Below, one piece after another: positions 52,401 to 63,356 of a DNA stretch of 64,000 bases. Under the pieces are notes generated by a model, which saw nothing but the letters and a program-made list of their open reading frames with translations, had not been told where the DNA came from and did no database searches. Origin of the DNA: Collybiopsis luxurians FD-317 M1 (taxonomy: Eukaryota > Basidiomycota > Agaricomycetes > Agaricales > Omphalotaceae); NCBI GenBank assembly GCA_000827265.1, contig KN834749.1:1849500-1913499 (forward strand), in the 5' to 3' direction. Within the stretch, counting starts at the first letter, position 1. The number at the start of each line of letters is the position of its first letter. Both the position numbers and the translations under genes were made by a program.

Positions 52401-53798
52401 GAGTATCCGTGTCTGTTGGCTCGACAGTTGTTGCAAGTGGAACAGGTCCCCAAGGACCGCAAACTCCTCAGTTTGTTGCAAACGAACATCCTCAGGAGAG
52501 GAGCGTTCCTCCTACTCCTGGACCGGCTAGTGCTGCATTTGATGTATCAAACGAGGGTGCGGAGGGAACGGCTACTCCCGCCGAAAATGGAGCTTCTGCA
52601 AATAATTCTGCAGCCGAGGAATTGATCGCTTTAGCGACTGCTCGTATGGGGCCGTATACAACATTCCAGCAGCTGACATTTGCACCTCAGTTTCCTCTGG
52701 CATCCATTGCAGATGAATACGTTATCCCGCCCACTTATCCCGACTTTATTGGGTATCGTGAAGAATACGAGCCTGGCGATAGCGTAGACTTATCTCAAAT
52801 CAACTTTTCTCCACCTGGTCTCCCAGTGCCGACACCTAGCGCACCTTCAAAGTGGTTCTATCGGGATCCCAAGGGTAATGTGCATGGTATGTCTCATTTT
52901 TTCGAGAATGCATCAGAGTTCTAATCAGTCACATACAGGACCGTGGAAACCTTCGCTTATGCAAGCCTGGTATAAGGATGGCTTACTACCTCCCGACCTC
53001 CCGGTTCGTAAAGAGGAAGACACCGAGTATATTCTACTCAAAGACCTACGCGCGCAAAGTGTAGATCCTACACATCCTTTCAAGCCTCCGCCAGCCCCGA
53101 CATCTGGCACCTCCGGGTCTAATATCTTCCAACCTTCAGACAAGCCACTTTTGAAACCCATCTCTCTTCTGACTCAACCAAAGCATTTTGGCCCTCCTGC
53201 ATTGTTCTTCTCATCTCGCGGTGGGCACAGTACGACGATTGTCGATGCACGTGGACGTTCCGTTCTCAAGGGGCGATTCCTGTGGAGCGAAGATGAACGT
53301 TCCGAGGACGACATCAAGTCTGCTTCGCTCATGGGCCGATTGGGTGATGTCAAGCGGCTGGAAGCAGTCGACATCAAGGACCGCTCTGTGCTCATTGCCA
53401 TGCGCCAGGGTGGCGTAGAGGCTGTCGATATAGGCGACGCTCTGTTAAAGCCTGCCGACGAATCACGCACGGCTCTACCTCAGTTCAGCCCTAGTCTGTC
53501 CAACATGAACCGCCGGGAGCCATTTGTCTGGAGAATCGGTACCCCTGTAGCAGCTTCGACCAATTCTGCAGCTGCAGCTACAATCCTCTCGCGGCCCAAA
53601 GGCAGCCATATACCGAAGCCCAAACTCAGCGCCGGGCTTGCCAAATCCCCGGGAGCTCGAACGGAGTTCAACGTGGGCGACTCGGAACCTGAATTTCTCG
53701 ATGAAGTTCTCTTCCTAGGAAGGAAAAACGATGAAATTTACATTTGTGAACGAAATGCAGGATCTTTCAGAATACTACGACTGTGCCCCTCATCGTGA
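49452..53798 (+). CDS. Large disordered protein with split CNH-like part and C-terminal GYF domain
   Basis: About 1,400 residues from four exons. Exon 1 (MSQTDPEDNSSDNYD) and the start of exon 2 are disordered. Around residues 215-290 a citron-homology (CNH)-like segment appears: LLCHAQGLDVLPL, YALIRRVSFKSIVVMEQRGV, LVAIAGRRDGVRVYALEEIR. About 500 Ser/Pro/Arg-rich residues follow. The CNH-like part seems to resume across intron 2 (TKGSLMIKAVETAKKSFLAI, LFAGTYRTALGLSRTFILPD, VEVFLVFSQNVFGLEPAT). The C-terminal GYF domain crosses intron 3: SKWFYRDPKGNVHGPWKPSL, MQAWYKDGLLPPDLPVRK. GYF domains bind proline-rich peptides, and the protein itself is rich in them. Its role is unknown; translation or vesicle-scaffold roles are known for other GYF proteins. 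Confidence 0.78.
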
Positions 53799-54018
53799 CA
53801 TCTCTTTCACTTTCTACAAGGATTTTTCTCTTTCACTGTTTTAGTACTCATGGATATTATTCATTGATCATATATATAATAAGTATTGGAATCTCAATAT
53901 TGGAATCCATCTTTTGAACTAGCTGTGTGCAAGCTGCGCGCGACAACACGTGATTTTGTCACCAAACGTAAACTGTGACTTGACTGTGACTGATCGCGTT
54001 TTGTTTCTATACTCAAGA

Positions 54019-54348
54019 ACCTTGTCAATGGCACCCAACTTGCGCGAAACCATCGAAATATCCGACTCTGATACCGACAATGAGCAGCCAATTTACTCGC
54101 AAATTACGTATCCTCCATCATCTCAACCTTCCGAAATCTTCGAAATTTCTGACAGCGACGAGGGCCCCCCGACCGTTCCTGCCACCTTGTCAATGGCACC
54201 CAACTTGCGCGAAACCATCGAAATATCCGACTCTGATACCGACAATGAGCAGCCAATTTACTCGCAAATTACGTATCCTCCATCATCTCAACCTTCCGAA
54301 ATCTTCGAAATTTCTGACAGCGACGAGGGCCCTTCGACCGTTCCTGCC
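54019..54348 (+). repeat. Tandem duplication, two 165-bp units, at the EME1 5' end
   Basis: Positions 54019-54183 and 54184-54348 are almost identical (a change of CCC to CTT in GGGCCC(CC/TT) near the end of the unit is the clearest difference). Each unit carries an ATG (54028 and 54193) and 55 codons in the same frame, so the copy is translated as a direct repeat. Confidence 0.95.
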
Positions 54349-55978
54349 ACCTCGTCACCAAATCTCGATGCTACCAATTTAACGGATGACGATGATAGCT
54401 TCTCGATCTCTTCCCCTCAGAAGGCTACCGGGAGTCACAAGAGAAAGGGAAGAGCCCAGTTCGAATACGACTGTAGTACCGACTCTGGCTTAGATTCAGA
54501 CCTTCCTAATGACCTGATCAAAGGCTTGCCTTCTCGAACTTCGTCCTCCACCAAGAGACGCCATAGTGCCACCGAACATTCCAATGATCCTGCAACCGTG
54601 CCCTCGCCTCTCAAGAAAACGCGTATGGATCGTCCTTCTATCTCGACCACCAACAAACAAGGTAGTAGCACCGCAGAGAAAAAGAAACTTGACAGAGTGC
54701 GTTCCTCTACGGTCTCTTGACATAGTCGAACGCTAACTTTATTTCTTGTTCAGGAATTAAAAGAATACGAGCGCGACAGAAAAAAGAGGGAGAAAGGGAA
54801 AGAGAAAGAGCAGAAGGACGCGGCAAAGGCGGCAAAGAAAGCTCAACGAGAATCGGAGAGAGCACAGAGACAGCAAACAAAATTGGACAAAGCAGCCCAC
54901 AAAAAGGCCAACAAAGTTGTCTTGGACAAGAAGGTTGCTCTGAAAGACATGTCGCTTGTTCTTTCCAACTCTTGGCAATCGTACCCTGAGTTCAATCGCC
55001 TGCTTCAGGAAAAATTGGGAGAATTCGGTGCTACTATCAAATATGGCCCCTCTCTACTTCCAGGATATGATACCGTTCGTTGGGAACGACGCATACACCG
55101 TGAATATACCAGTCGCAAATGGCTTCCAGTTGATCCTCCTTACCTGAAGTTTGAGAGATTAGCCCTCATCCGTCTCGCCATCAATCAACTCAGAACTCTC
55201 GTCAATGAGAACAAGCTCGGTCACTTTGTCGGTCACCTTCGCGAGACTCATGGTCTTGGACCTGTCGATCAAGTTTTCATTATGGTTTTTGGCATGGGAA
55301 GGCTACGCAAGAGAAACTTGCAAGAGTGGAATAAATATGAGGATGCTCTAACAAGCTTACAATTCAGAGAGCATACCTATCATGCGTATGTCGAGGATGA
55401 CCAAGAAGCAGTAGATCGGTTATACAATTATTCTGGTGACCTTGGTCAGTCTCTTCAACTAGTCGATGACTTTGTTTTTCATTCGGGTGCGCCCAATATC
55501 TAGGTATTCGCGAAGAGAAGTAGGTTGTTCGTGACAAAACAATTACAGAGACTCACGGTACCTAATCTCGTCAGATTGATTTCACGTTCTTATCTTCCTT
55601 TCTGTTCCAATGTTAAGATGGAGAAAGGTAAAGATTACCAGGACATATGGACTCTAATGCTCGGCGAAATCCATCGAGTGACCGACAGTGGTGCGAAGGG
55701 GATTGTAGCGGAATATCCCACTATGAGAACATTGCGGATAGCTTACGACGGCCAAGCTCAGATTGCAGAAAAGCTTTTGACTGAATGTCAGGTAGGTTGA
55801 TTCCCATTACAGCTTTGTTCAATCGCTCAATATGTCGGCTCAGGTTACATATCGCACCGACGGTCAAAAAACAGCTTCAAGCCGTGGCCATGATAAACTT
55901 GGACAGGCTCTGTCTAGAAGGGTTCATACTGTCCTGTGTGGCGAGGACTATCTAGAGCTAGTGGTCAAGGATAAATGA
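54028..55978 (+). CDS. EME1: EME1/MMS4 subunit of the MUS81 structure-specific endonuclease
   Basis: Eme1 pairs with Mus81 to cut branched DNA at stalled forks and in recombination. About 583 residues, five exons, stop 55976-55978. The N-terminus holds two nearly identical 55-residue units, each with IEISDSDTDNE and IFEISDSDEG; hydrophobic plus acidic pairs of this kind look like SUMO-interacting motifs. A Ser-rich region with SHKRKGRAQFEYD follows, then a Lys/Glu-rich coiled coil (ELKEYERDRKKREKGKEKEQ). The ERCC4-like nuclease fold includes GPVDQVFIMVFGMGRLRKRN, QFREHTYHAYVEDDQEAVDR, LPFCSNVKMEKGKDYQDIW and GIVAEYPTMRTLRIAYDGQA. The C-terminus (SRRVHTVLCGEDYLELVVKD) corresponds to the HhH2 end. 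As usual for Eme1, the ERKx3D catalytic motif of Mus81 is absent. The intron after DLG and that after GIREE restore the frame. Confidence 0.85.
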
Positions 55979-56411
55979 TTTTAAATCCTTGGGATAATGC
56001 TTTATTTAACGCCATCTTCTATAACACTAACAAAATGTCCATCGGAGAGAATAAAAACCGGGCATTGTAAATTTAGCTTAGTTATTCTCAGTAATAATAA
56101 ATATATATATCAGTATGTACAATAATTTTCCGAGTATTTTCGGGCCGAGAAAGGGCCAGCCATGAAAATACTTAGTCGGGTTTGTTCGAGGACGAGTTTT
56201 CAAATAGATCATATGAAGTTATGGATCCAGCAGCCTCAGGAGCAACCCGCAGATGAAGTAGTCGATGCCTATACGTATGCTTCTTAGCAGACATATATGA
56301 TAAATCCGAAGGTAATAATGTGGTATATAAGGGTCTGCCAATATGGACTATTTCTTCCTCGCCGAATCGGTATTAACCTCCAATGAATCATATAGCAACG
56401 TTAGAAATCTT
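55979..56411. other. Convergent intergenic EME1 / acyl-CoA synthetase
   Basis: AT-rich sequence with ATATATATAT (about 56100) and no coding potential. It presumably holds the two 3'UTRs and polyadenylation signals (AATAATAAATA near 56092). Confidence 0.4.
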
Positions 56412-59163
56412 CTACAATTTCGCGACTATTTTTCTCAACTCAGTCTTCAAGATCTTTCCAGTAGAAGTTTTCTAGCATGATTCAGAAAGAGTGAATGGTT
56501 ATCGTTCGGCAGAAAAAGCTCTGAAAATACCCACTGGTAGTTCTGGGACAATCTGAACCCACTCAGGACAGGCGAATCCTGGAAGTCTCTTTCTCGCATG
56601 TGCTATTAAATCTTTGGTAAATTCGTCATTCCGGCCTTTCCATGTTGAGGCATGCTGAGGATGAAGAGTAACGAAGGCCATAGGACGTTCTCCCCACTTT
56701 GAATGCTGACGAGCAACGACGGAAACTTCAAGAATGTGCGGATGGGAAGCCAGTTCTAAACGGAAATCAGTTTAGAGTAGAGCTACCAGGGCAAACGGAC
56801 CTTGCTCAATTGCCAAACTTGAAGCATTCTGTAGGAGTGACAGGTTAGGAGGGAACCGTGGATTCAGAATGATTGACTTTCCTCACCACCCGAAATAATG
56901 ATATCCTTCTGTCGGTCTAGGATAGCAATAGAGCCATCAGGATGCATCACTGCCAAGTCCCCGCTCCCAAAATACCCTCCACGAAATGCCTTCTCGGTAG
57001 CTTCAGGGTCATTGAAATACTGCAAACTAGTCAATCCTCGACTAATAACAAGCATTCCAGAAGTGTACTTCTTTCATAACAATATTTCCTCTAGTGACAA
57101 CTTCACCTATGGTTTTACCGTCGGAAGGCACGTCGACGAGATCGCCGTTCGGACCAGCAGGGCTCTCATCCGTCCGATAAATTACTCGCGTGTCACCGGC
57201 CGTGGCGAAGGAATGTCCTTGGCGGGCCATAAGTTTGGAACGTTCTTCTAATGAAAGTGATAACCAGGATTCTTGCGGGTAACCTCTAGTGAATGGACCA
57301 TATGTCTGCGGACTCAGCCTTGAGGCAAGGATGACTGGGTTGATACAAAAAAAAAAACTTGCCTCGCTTGGGGGCTAAGTAAGCAATGTTGTAGACCGGA
57401 GAAAGAAAGTGACTGACGTTAGACCATAAACATGAATCGGTGTAATCCCTATCTGTTCTAACGAACCTATGAGATGGGCCGTGGGTGCAGCTCCTGTCAT
57501 TCCGATGAGTGCGCAGACTTCAAGTTATGAGTTCTTTGGTAGATGGCATACCTGCAATGTAGGCTTTGATGACCTGCGGAGGGTGCTTCGCGGCAGGATC
57601 GTTAACAATTCCAATTTGTACGGTAGGTGCGCCACAATAATGCGTGACCTGAGAGTGTAAGAAATGCTTCCAGATTAAGGAATAATCAACATTGCGCATC
57701 GTTATCTGGGAACCCAAGTTACATTCAGCAATGGACAAATGAGCAATTCTTGTTCAAAATTAAACACACTTGGGTCGTAAACGAGAAGGTCACACTCCAT
57801 GGGAACGTCCAACCGGCGGCATGAAACATGGGTAGAATCCTTAGTATCTGATTAGATTGTTTGGATCAAAGTAGCAACACTGACAAACCAGAGATACGTA
57901 GAATTGGGACTCATCCTATGTAGATACCGTGAGTTCGCAAACACAGCGCAATGTTGAAAAACATTTCTTACTGTCCTTCAAATGCATTCGCTACAGCAGC
58001 CAAGTACGATCCTGAAGCGGTATTAAATTTTATAAAAATGTTATAGCGGGATCATGCACACCTCGCAATGTTGTTAGCACGCCCTTCCTTGAATCAGTAC
58101 TTGCGAGAGTGATTTGAATTTATACATACCTTTGGCTGTCATTTTAAAGTTCAGTAAGTTAGGCAGAACGCTAATGGAAATAACTATATTCTTACCCTTC
58201 CAGTTGTTCCAGAACTGTCTCGCCTCAGTCAAGATCATGGTTCTCTTTCAAAGATCCAAGTATTAACGTACGTATAACAGATCATAGCAGGTAAATTCTC
58301 GTCGGCATCCATCTCTAATCCTGACCAGCCTTTCTCTTCGCTGAATCGTCTTCCGTCGCAGAGAAATTGTTCATATGGATCCCCGCTTCGTCCAGTATCA
58401 TTGCATATGACCACCGGAATACAAGTACCTTTGATAAGATGGAGATATTCAGAGTCTACAAGGATGAGCTTGGATCCACTGTGTTCTGTAAAAATGGATT
58501 AGATCGAGATATAATGTTGAAGAGAAGGATGCGCACCCAAGATGTATGCCACTTCCTGATGGGTAAGGCGAATGTTGATGGCCGTGAGAATTACTCGAGC
58601 AGCAAGTGCACCCTGTAACGAATCTTTAAAGAAAGGAGGTTGGCATATTGACAATAATGGGACTAAGGGTAGATGCCAACCAGCCATCATTGGTCTACAT
58701 GGTCGTTTATTGGTATGAATTACAATAACGTTGGACAATTATCAATGGGACATACGTGTTGGGGGAAATGACAGCGACACGGTCTCCAGGCTTCAGTCCC
58801 GCTTTTATCACAGCATAAGCAAAATTTTGCACGCGCTGCGCCCTGAATCAAGAGTAAGATGGGAATGTTATTTAAAAGAGCACTGGAGACGCACCACACA
58901 GAGTAAGTGTAGAACGCAGGAGCCTTGACATCAGGGTGTGCAATTGCCAATTTATTAGGATATATCAAAGCAGCTCTGAGCAGGAACTCCAGTGGGTTCT
59001 AGCCGAAAGGACTGAGTTGGGCGAGATGCCTCGAGACTTGTAAGCCTACCAATGGATGATAGTTGACCGGAAGGTCTTTCGGAAGCTTTAACTTGAGTAC
59101 GTTGTTTGGAGGAGGTATACTGTCTGCGGTTGGTTTGAAGGTGTTGAGTCCGGCGAAAGACAT
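56412..59163 (-). CDS. Acyl-CoA synthetase-like AMP-binding enzyme with a 6-nt microexon
   Basis: About 590 residues, more than a dozen exons. Start ATG 59163 (MSFAGLNTFKPTADSIPPPN), then LEFLLRAALIYPNKLAIAHP, AQRVQNFAYAVIKAGLKPGD and ALAARVILTAINIRLTHQEV. The AMP-binding P-loop CYTSGTTGR-PK-GVLTTLRG is assembled across introns; the PK pair comes from the six bases 58130-58135. Further motifs are ILPMFHAAGWTFPWS, THYCGAPTVQIGIVND, HVYGLT, VVTRGNIVMKE, GYFGSGDLAVMHPDGSIAIL and RQKDIIISGGE. The C-terminus has VVARQHSKWGERPMAFV and the catalytic PKTSTGKILKTELRK. This is the medium- or long-chain acyl-CoA synthetase / 4-coumarate-CoA-ligase-like group. There is no obvious peroxisomal SKL (the end is VAKL, a PTS1-like tripeptide AKL). 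A peroxisomal location is therefore possible. Confidence 0.87.
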
Positions 59164-59279
59164 GGTGCAGAGGTACTCAGATAGCAGTAGTTGTGAGACA
59201 AGCGGAAAGCCGTATGTTCATGTAAAGTTTCCCCACTTTCCCGCGCCCCGCACTGGGTAAGTACTGATCAGATGTAGTC

Positions 59280-59310
59280 TAATCTATCCGAGATAAGATA
59301 AGATAAGATT
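59280..59310 (+). promoter_or_regulatory. Three tandem GATAA sites in a divergent promoter
   Basis: GATAA occurs at 59292-59296, 59297-59301 and 59302-59306, head to tail. The site lies 114 bp before the alginate-lyase-like ATG (59420) and 129 bp behind the acyl-CoA synthetase start (59163). GATA factors (nitrogen, iron or light response in fungi) bind WGATAR. Which gene is governed is not visible from sequence. Confidence 0.6.
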
Positions 59311-59419
59311 TAAAAGTCTACCCACTTCATCTCAAGTCAAGCTTTGCAGGTTATTTCTTGACCACCATCATTATACACATTCATTCTACTTTCGTCCAAG
59401 CTGGCCCTTGGTACACACT

Positions 59420-61835
59420 ATGCTCTCGCTCTTTATCATTTTAGCCGCACTCGCCGTTGAAAAGACGCTAGGTAATGCTTCTCTCCTTCCAACTGCCTTC
59501 GACCTCTAACGCCTGCTTTTGTAGCTGACCCTACAGACTTCGTCAACCCAGATTACGTCCTGCAGCATTCAAAAGACCCCTCTACCAGCTCCGCAAGGGA
59601 CAGAATCATGCACAACGCGCGGGTAGCGGCCGCGAAAGGACCTTGGAGTAAGTTCTTTACCTCGTTCAAATCCCGTCCGGATGTAGATTATATGCGTCTT
59701 CCTGGACCATCAGGTGTAAGCAACGACAATGGCGTTACCCCTCCTAGCGGTGACCCTCGCGATTATCTAAGTTGGGCACCCTAGTGAGTCGCTCAATATA
59801 GTCGTATGTCTTTCTATTATGCCAACTCACCTTCAAGTCATTGGCCAAACTGTAATTGGTGTTCCTCTGGACGCACTCATGTCACCAATGGCAATGGAAG
59901 AAACGAAACCGATGACGAACCTGATAATCCACATTCTGACTCAGACCTTGATCCAGGCGAGGATATGGACGATTATACTGCAGCATGGTCCTCGCATGAG
60001 GATCACTTGTCGTTCGCTTTGCGCCATAATCGCATGCTACGTCTACGTAGATCCTTATCTAGCAGTCAGGGGTCTTCCAGTACATCGCCGACAGCCACAT
60101 TCATGCTTGATTCCATTAATGACGACCTACCTGCACCCCAGGCACCGTTCGATACATTGGTATCACGACTTTCCTTCTTCACTAGTTCTCTGCCTACTGC
60201 TACGTCTCAAAGCGTCAGCCGTGATACCTCTAGATCTTTTACCGCTTTTTACGCTGCTGCAGAGACCAAGAAGTCTTCTTCAAAGAGTTCGTGTTCACCG
60301 TCTCCCACGAAATCAATGCCTCCTTCTGCCAGTAAGTAAGTTTCTTCTACATCATACACAAAAAGATTCCGACACGTATGAGCAGCATGGACAACGTGTC
60401 CCTATGTTGTTCGTGATGGTAAGCTTTTTGAGTGCCACGAGGGTAATCTATCTCTACTTACGAGTCGCCTCAGGCAAAGTGAATCCCGACGTTCGAACCT
60501 TGCGCGGCGCTGGGGCTATTAACTTGGCATCCGACGCCGTTCTCAGTAGCGCCCAAGCGTACGTATTTACCGAGGATGCACAATATGGTCAGACAGTAGT
60601 CAGCACGTTGGAAGCACTGCTCTTTGACCCGAAAACCGGCATGAACCCGAATATGAACTTTGGTCAAGTTGTGCGAGGGCCGGGCAAACAAACTGGTAGC
60701 TGGACTGGGCCATTGGATCTGAGGGGCTTGGCCAAGATAGTCAATGGTATGATCATCTTTCGGAAGTTGGAGGGTCTCTCTTCCCGTTCGCTCGAGAAAC
60801 GTAACATTTGGTCACCGGAAATCGACCAGAAAATGCGGACTTGGATGATCCAATATCTTGAATGGCTGACCACTAGTCCAATTGGAAAAGTGCGTGCTTC
60901 TTACATCCAGTAGGCTTGCGCCTTTTCTAATTCTTTTTCTGCATGCAGAAAGCTCGTTCCAGACCAAAGTATGACTCGATAAACTCTGCTTTTTTCTCGC
61001 TCATAGTCCTCGCAGCAATCACTCTTCATTTTACCATTACATTTTAGCATCATTGTATCTCGGCCTCGACAGACGTCAAGAGGCAAAGAGTGCTCTAGAT
61101 GAGTACTTCTATGGACCGTTTAAGGAACAGATTGCAAAGTCTGGTGAGCAGCCGTTCGAAGCCGTACGTACCCGTCCTATGCATTATCGTTCGTTTAATC
61201 TGGTAAGTTGTCGCCCATATATTCATCTTCCGAGCTGACTAGGTCCAGGAGGCTATGATTGTTAGTTCTGGAGAGTATTGTTGCCCTCTAGCACCTTTTT
61301 GATCCATTTTCTTAGGCGATGGCGAAGCTCGGTGATTATATAGGACAAAACTATTGGGACATGGAAACCCGACATGGGTAGGTTCAATGATTTGGCTCTC
61401 TCGTTACGACTTGTCTGAGAGACTGGCACGACTTAAAGGTCGACGATGAAAGACGCAATTGATTTTCTAATGTCAGTGGATCCAAAAAAAGAGACAAACG
61501 TTATACCCCAAATTGGACAGCACGTCGCTGCAGCGCAGGCAGCTTATGGACCTAGTAAAAAATACACCGAGTTTTTGGAGCAGTTGGATGTTCGAAACCA
61601 GCCTTATTGGTATTACGATCAGTCTTCGGCGTTCAATCATGCCCCTGGATCCAAAAGTAGAAAGAGGTCGGCGGTGGTCTGGAGACGGGAAGACGACGAT
61701 GGCGGAATCGACGGCTTCAACCCAGAGTGTCCGGATTACTTCAAGGAAGAGTTGAGGGTGGAGATCGACATTGACATATATGTTACCTGTCCCGACCTAT
61801 TACCTTTCATACTGAGCACGAAGAAGAATTTATGA
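59420..61835 (+). CDS. Secreted alginate-lyase-like protein (alginate_lyase superfamily) with Ser-rich insert
   Basis: A signal peptide (MLSLFIILAALAVEKTLA, cut near residue 18) starts a protein of about 590 residues in about 8 exons. The mature start DPTDFVNPDYVLQHSKDP and SARDRIMHNARVAAAKGPW are typical of basidiomycete alginate-lyase-domain proteins. Then come the conserved GDPRDYLSWAPYHWPNCNWC and, after about 160 Ser-rich residues, WTTCPYVVRDGKVNPDVR, TLRGAGAINLASDAVLSSAQ, FGQVVRGPGKQTGSWTGPLD and the RTRPMHYRSFNL segment, which corresponds to the catalytic His/Tyr region. The C-terminal part has QNYWDMETRHG and GFNPECPDYFKEELRV; unlike many relatives there is no GPI or CBM end. The substrate is unlikely to be alginate itself in a terrestrial fungus; uronic-acid polysaccharides are plausible. 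Confidence 0.82.
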
Positions 61836-61885
61836 TAGAGAAGAGTTTAGAATAAAGCATTCGGTTTTCGATGTCTCAAAAAGGC

Positions 61886-61904
61886 AAACCTAACCTAACC
61901 CTAA
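61886..61904 (+). repeat. Telomere-like CCTAA repeat upstream of the Rab5 gene
   Basis: AAACCTAACCTAACCCTAAG holds two degenerate and one perfect CCCTAA-type unit, 71 bp ahead of the Rab5 ATG. It may be an interstitial telomere-like motif or a telobox-type promoter site bound by Myb factors. It is too short for a telomere remnant. Confidence 0.55.
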
Positions 61905-61974
61905 GGACAAAGCGTGATTGCAAACTCCATCATCGCCACCTTCCTCTTTTCTTTGTACTTCTACTCTATTCAAC

Positions 61975-63041
61975 ATGGCCGACGCTGCTTCCGGTTCAAC
62001 AGATAAATCCGTACAAGTCAAACTTGTTCTCTTAGGTTCGCAAGATCACTTCCATAGAGCCGCTCGCCTTTGCTGCAGCTTGAGCTTCGGCCCAAGCGCA
62101 GTATCACCTCCAGCTGTACATGATTACTCTATCTAACTTCGGTTCTATCCAGGTGAAGCTGCTGTGGGCAAGTCTTCAGTGGTGCTTCGCTTTGTACGTT
62201 TCACAAATTAACTAGTACTACCCACTAAAGTTTTTCTCGTTATCAATGCAGGTGTCGGACGAGTTCCAAGCCAACAAGGAACCTACTATCGGCGCTGCGT
62301 TTTTGACGCAGAAATGTCGACTTGAAGATAGAGTTTTGCGTTATGAAATATGGGATACAGCTGGCCAGGAGCGATTTCATTCATTAGCAGTGCGTCTTTT
62401 AAAGAAAAAACATTGCTCGATGATGACTTTTTTCTTCTTTCATAGCCTATGTACTATCGAAATGCCCAAGCCGCAGTCGTCGTTTACGATATTACCAAGG
62501 CTTCGAGTCTAGAGAAGGCCAAATCCTGGGTCAAGGAATTGCAACGACAGGCAAATCCGAACATTGTTATTGCTCTCGCTGGAAACAAGCTTGACCTGGT
62601 CCAGCCTTCGTCATCACCGTCAGGAGCTCCCTCGTCTGAATCTGAAGACGAAGCAGACGATGCTACTGCTACGCCCGGAGAAGCTCCTTCTTCAGCAGGT
62701 GGCGAACCGGAAAGTTTGAGGCAGGTCCCCAGAGAAGAGGCACAAGCTTATGCCACTGAAGCTGGCTTATTATTCTTCGAGACAAGTGCCAAAACTGGAG
62801 AGGGAATCGTCGAGATCTTCACGGAAATAGGTCTGTAGCTTCTATCTGGTTTGTAACTGGTGCGGTTGACAATGTTATCTTGTTTTCAGCCAAAAAGATA
62901 CCCATTGAACACATTCTGGCAGCTACGCGGGGCGGTGCTGGCCGCCCCGGCGCTGCAGGCGGACGCGCCGGCACCACACAGGAGGGAGCTGTGAATCTAG
63001 AAGAGAATGCCAATAAATCTAAAGACGCTTGCAATTGTTAA
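61975..63041 (+). CDS. YPT5: Rab5-family GTPase (Ypt5/Vps21)
   Basis: An early-endosome Rab GTPase of about 260 residues. Start ATG 61975 ([20 protein letters not shown]), with intron 1 inside the P-loop: [14 protein letters not shown]. Switch I is [19 protein letters not shown], switch [21 protein letters not shown]. Base recognition is GNKLDLV and ETSAKTGEG. The GAAF effector loop and [15 protein letters not shown] are Rab5 marks. Between NKLDLV and the last helices there is an insertion of about 45 Ser/Glu/Ala-rich residues ([20 protein letters not shown]). The C-terminus ends DACNC, with two cysteines for geranylgeranylation in a CxC pattern. Five exons, stop 63039-63041. Confidence 0.95.
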
Positions 63042-63356
63042 AAGGGTTGTTTGGTCCAGCTTCCCTTTTTATATATCTACTATATGGATGTCGTCCTCTC
63101 TGTCTGATGCTCATCGCGGCCCCACCTCTACGCTGTTTCTTTTTGCTCGTCTCCTTCCTTAATCTTTTGTTCCCGGCACCCATCACTCTTATACGTACAT
63201 GTATCGTGCTCTTTTATTAACTATAGGACAGGCAATTGGAATATTCATTATACATCGCCCTATTTGAGATGGCTCATCAAGTATTACATGTACATTCACA
63301 CCCACAAATCGATTCTGCATGTTGTACAATTCACGGCTCCACCTAGTACAGACCAT
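63042..63356. other. Convergent intergenic Rab5 / PPxY protein
   Basis: T-rich 3' flanks of two convergent genes. No gene or repeat is seen. Confidence 0.4.

Noticed and set aside
58160..58260. Alternative acyl-CoA synthetase splice giving CYTRDSSGTTGR
   Set aside because: A different acceptor (GAGACAG) yields the exact family motif CYTSGTTGR, so the version with extra residues is not needed.
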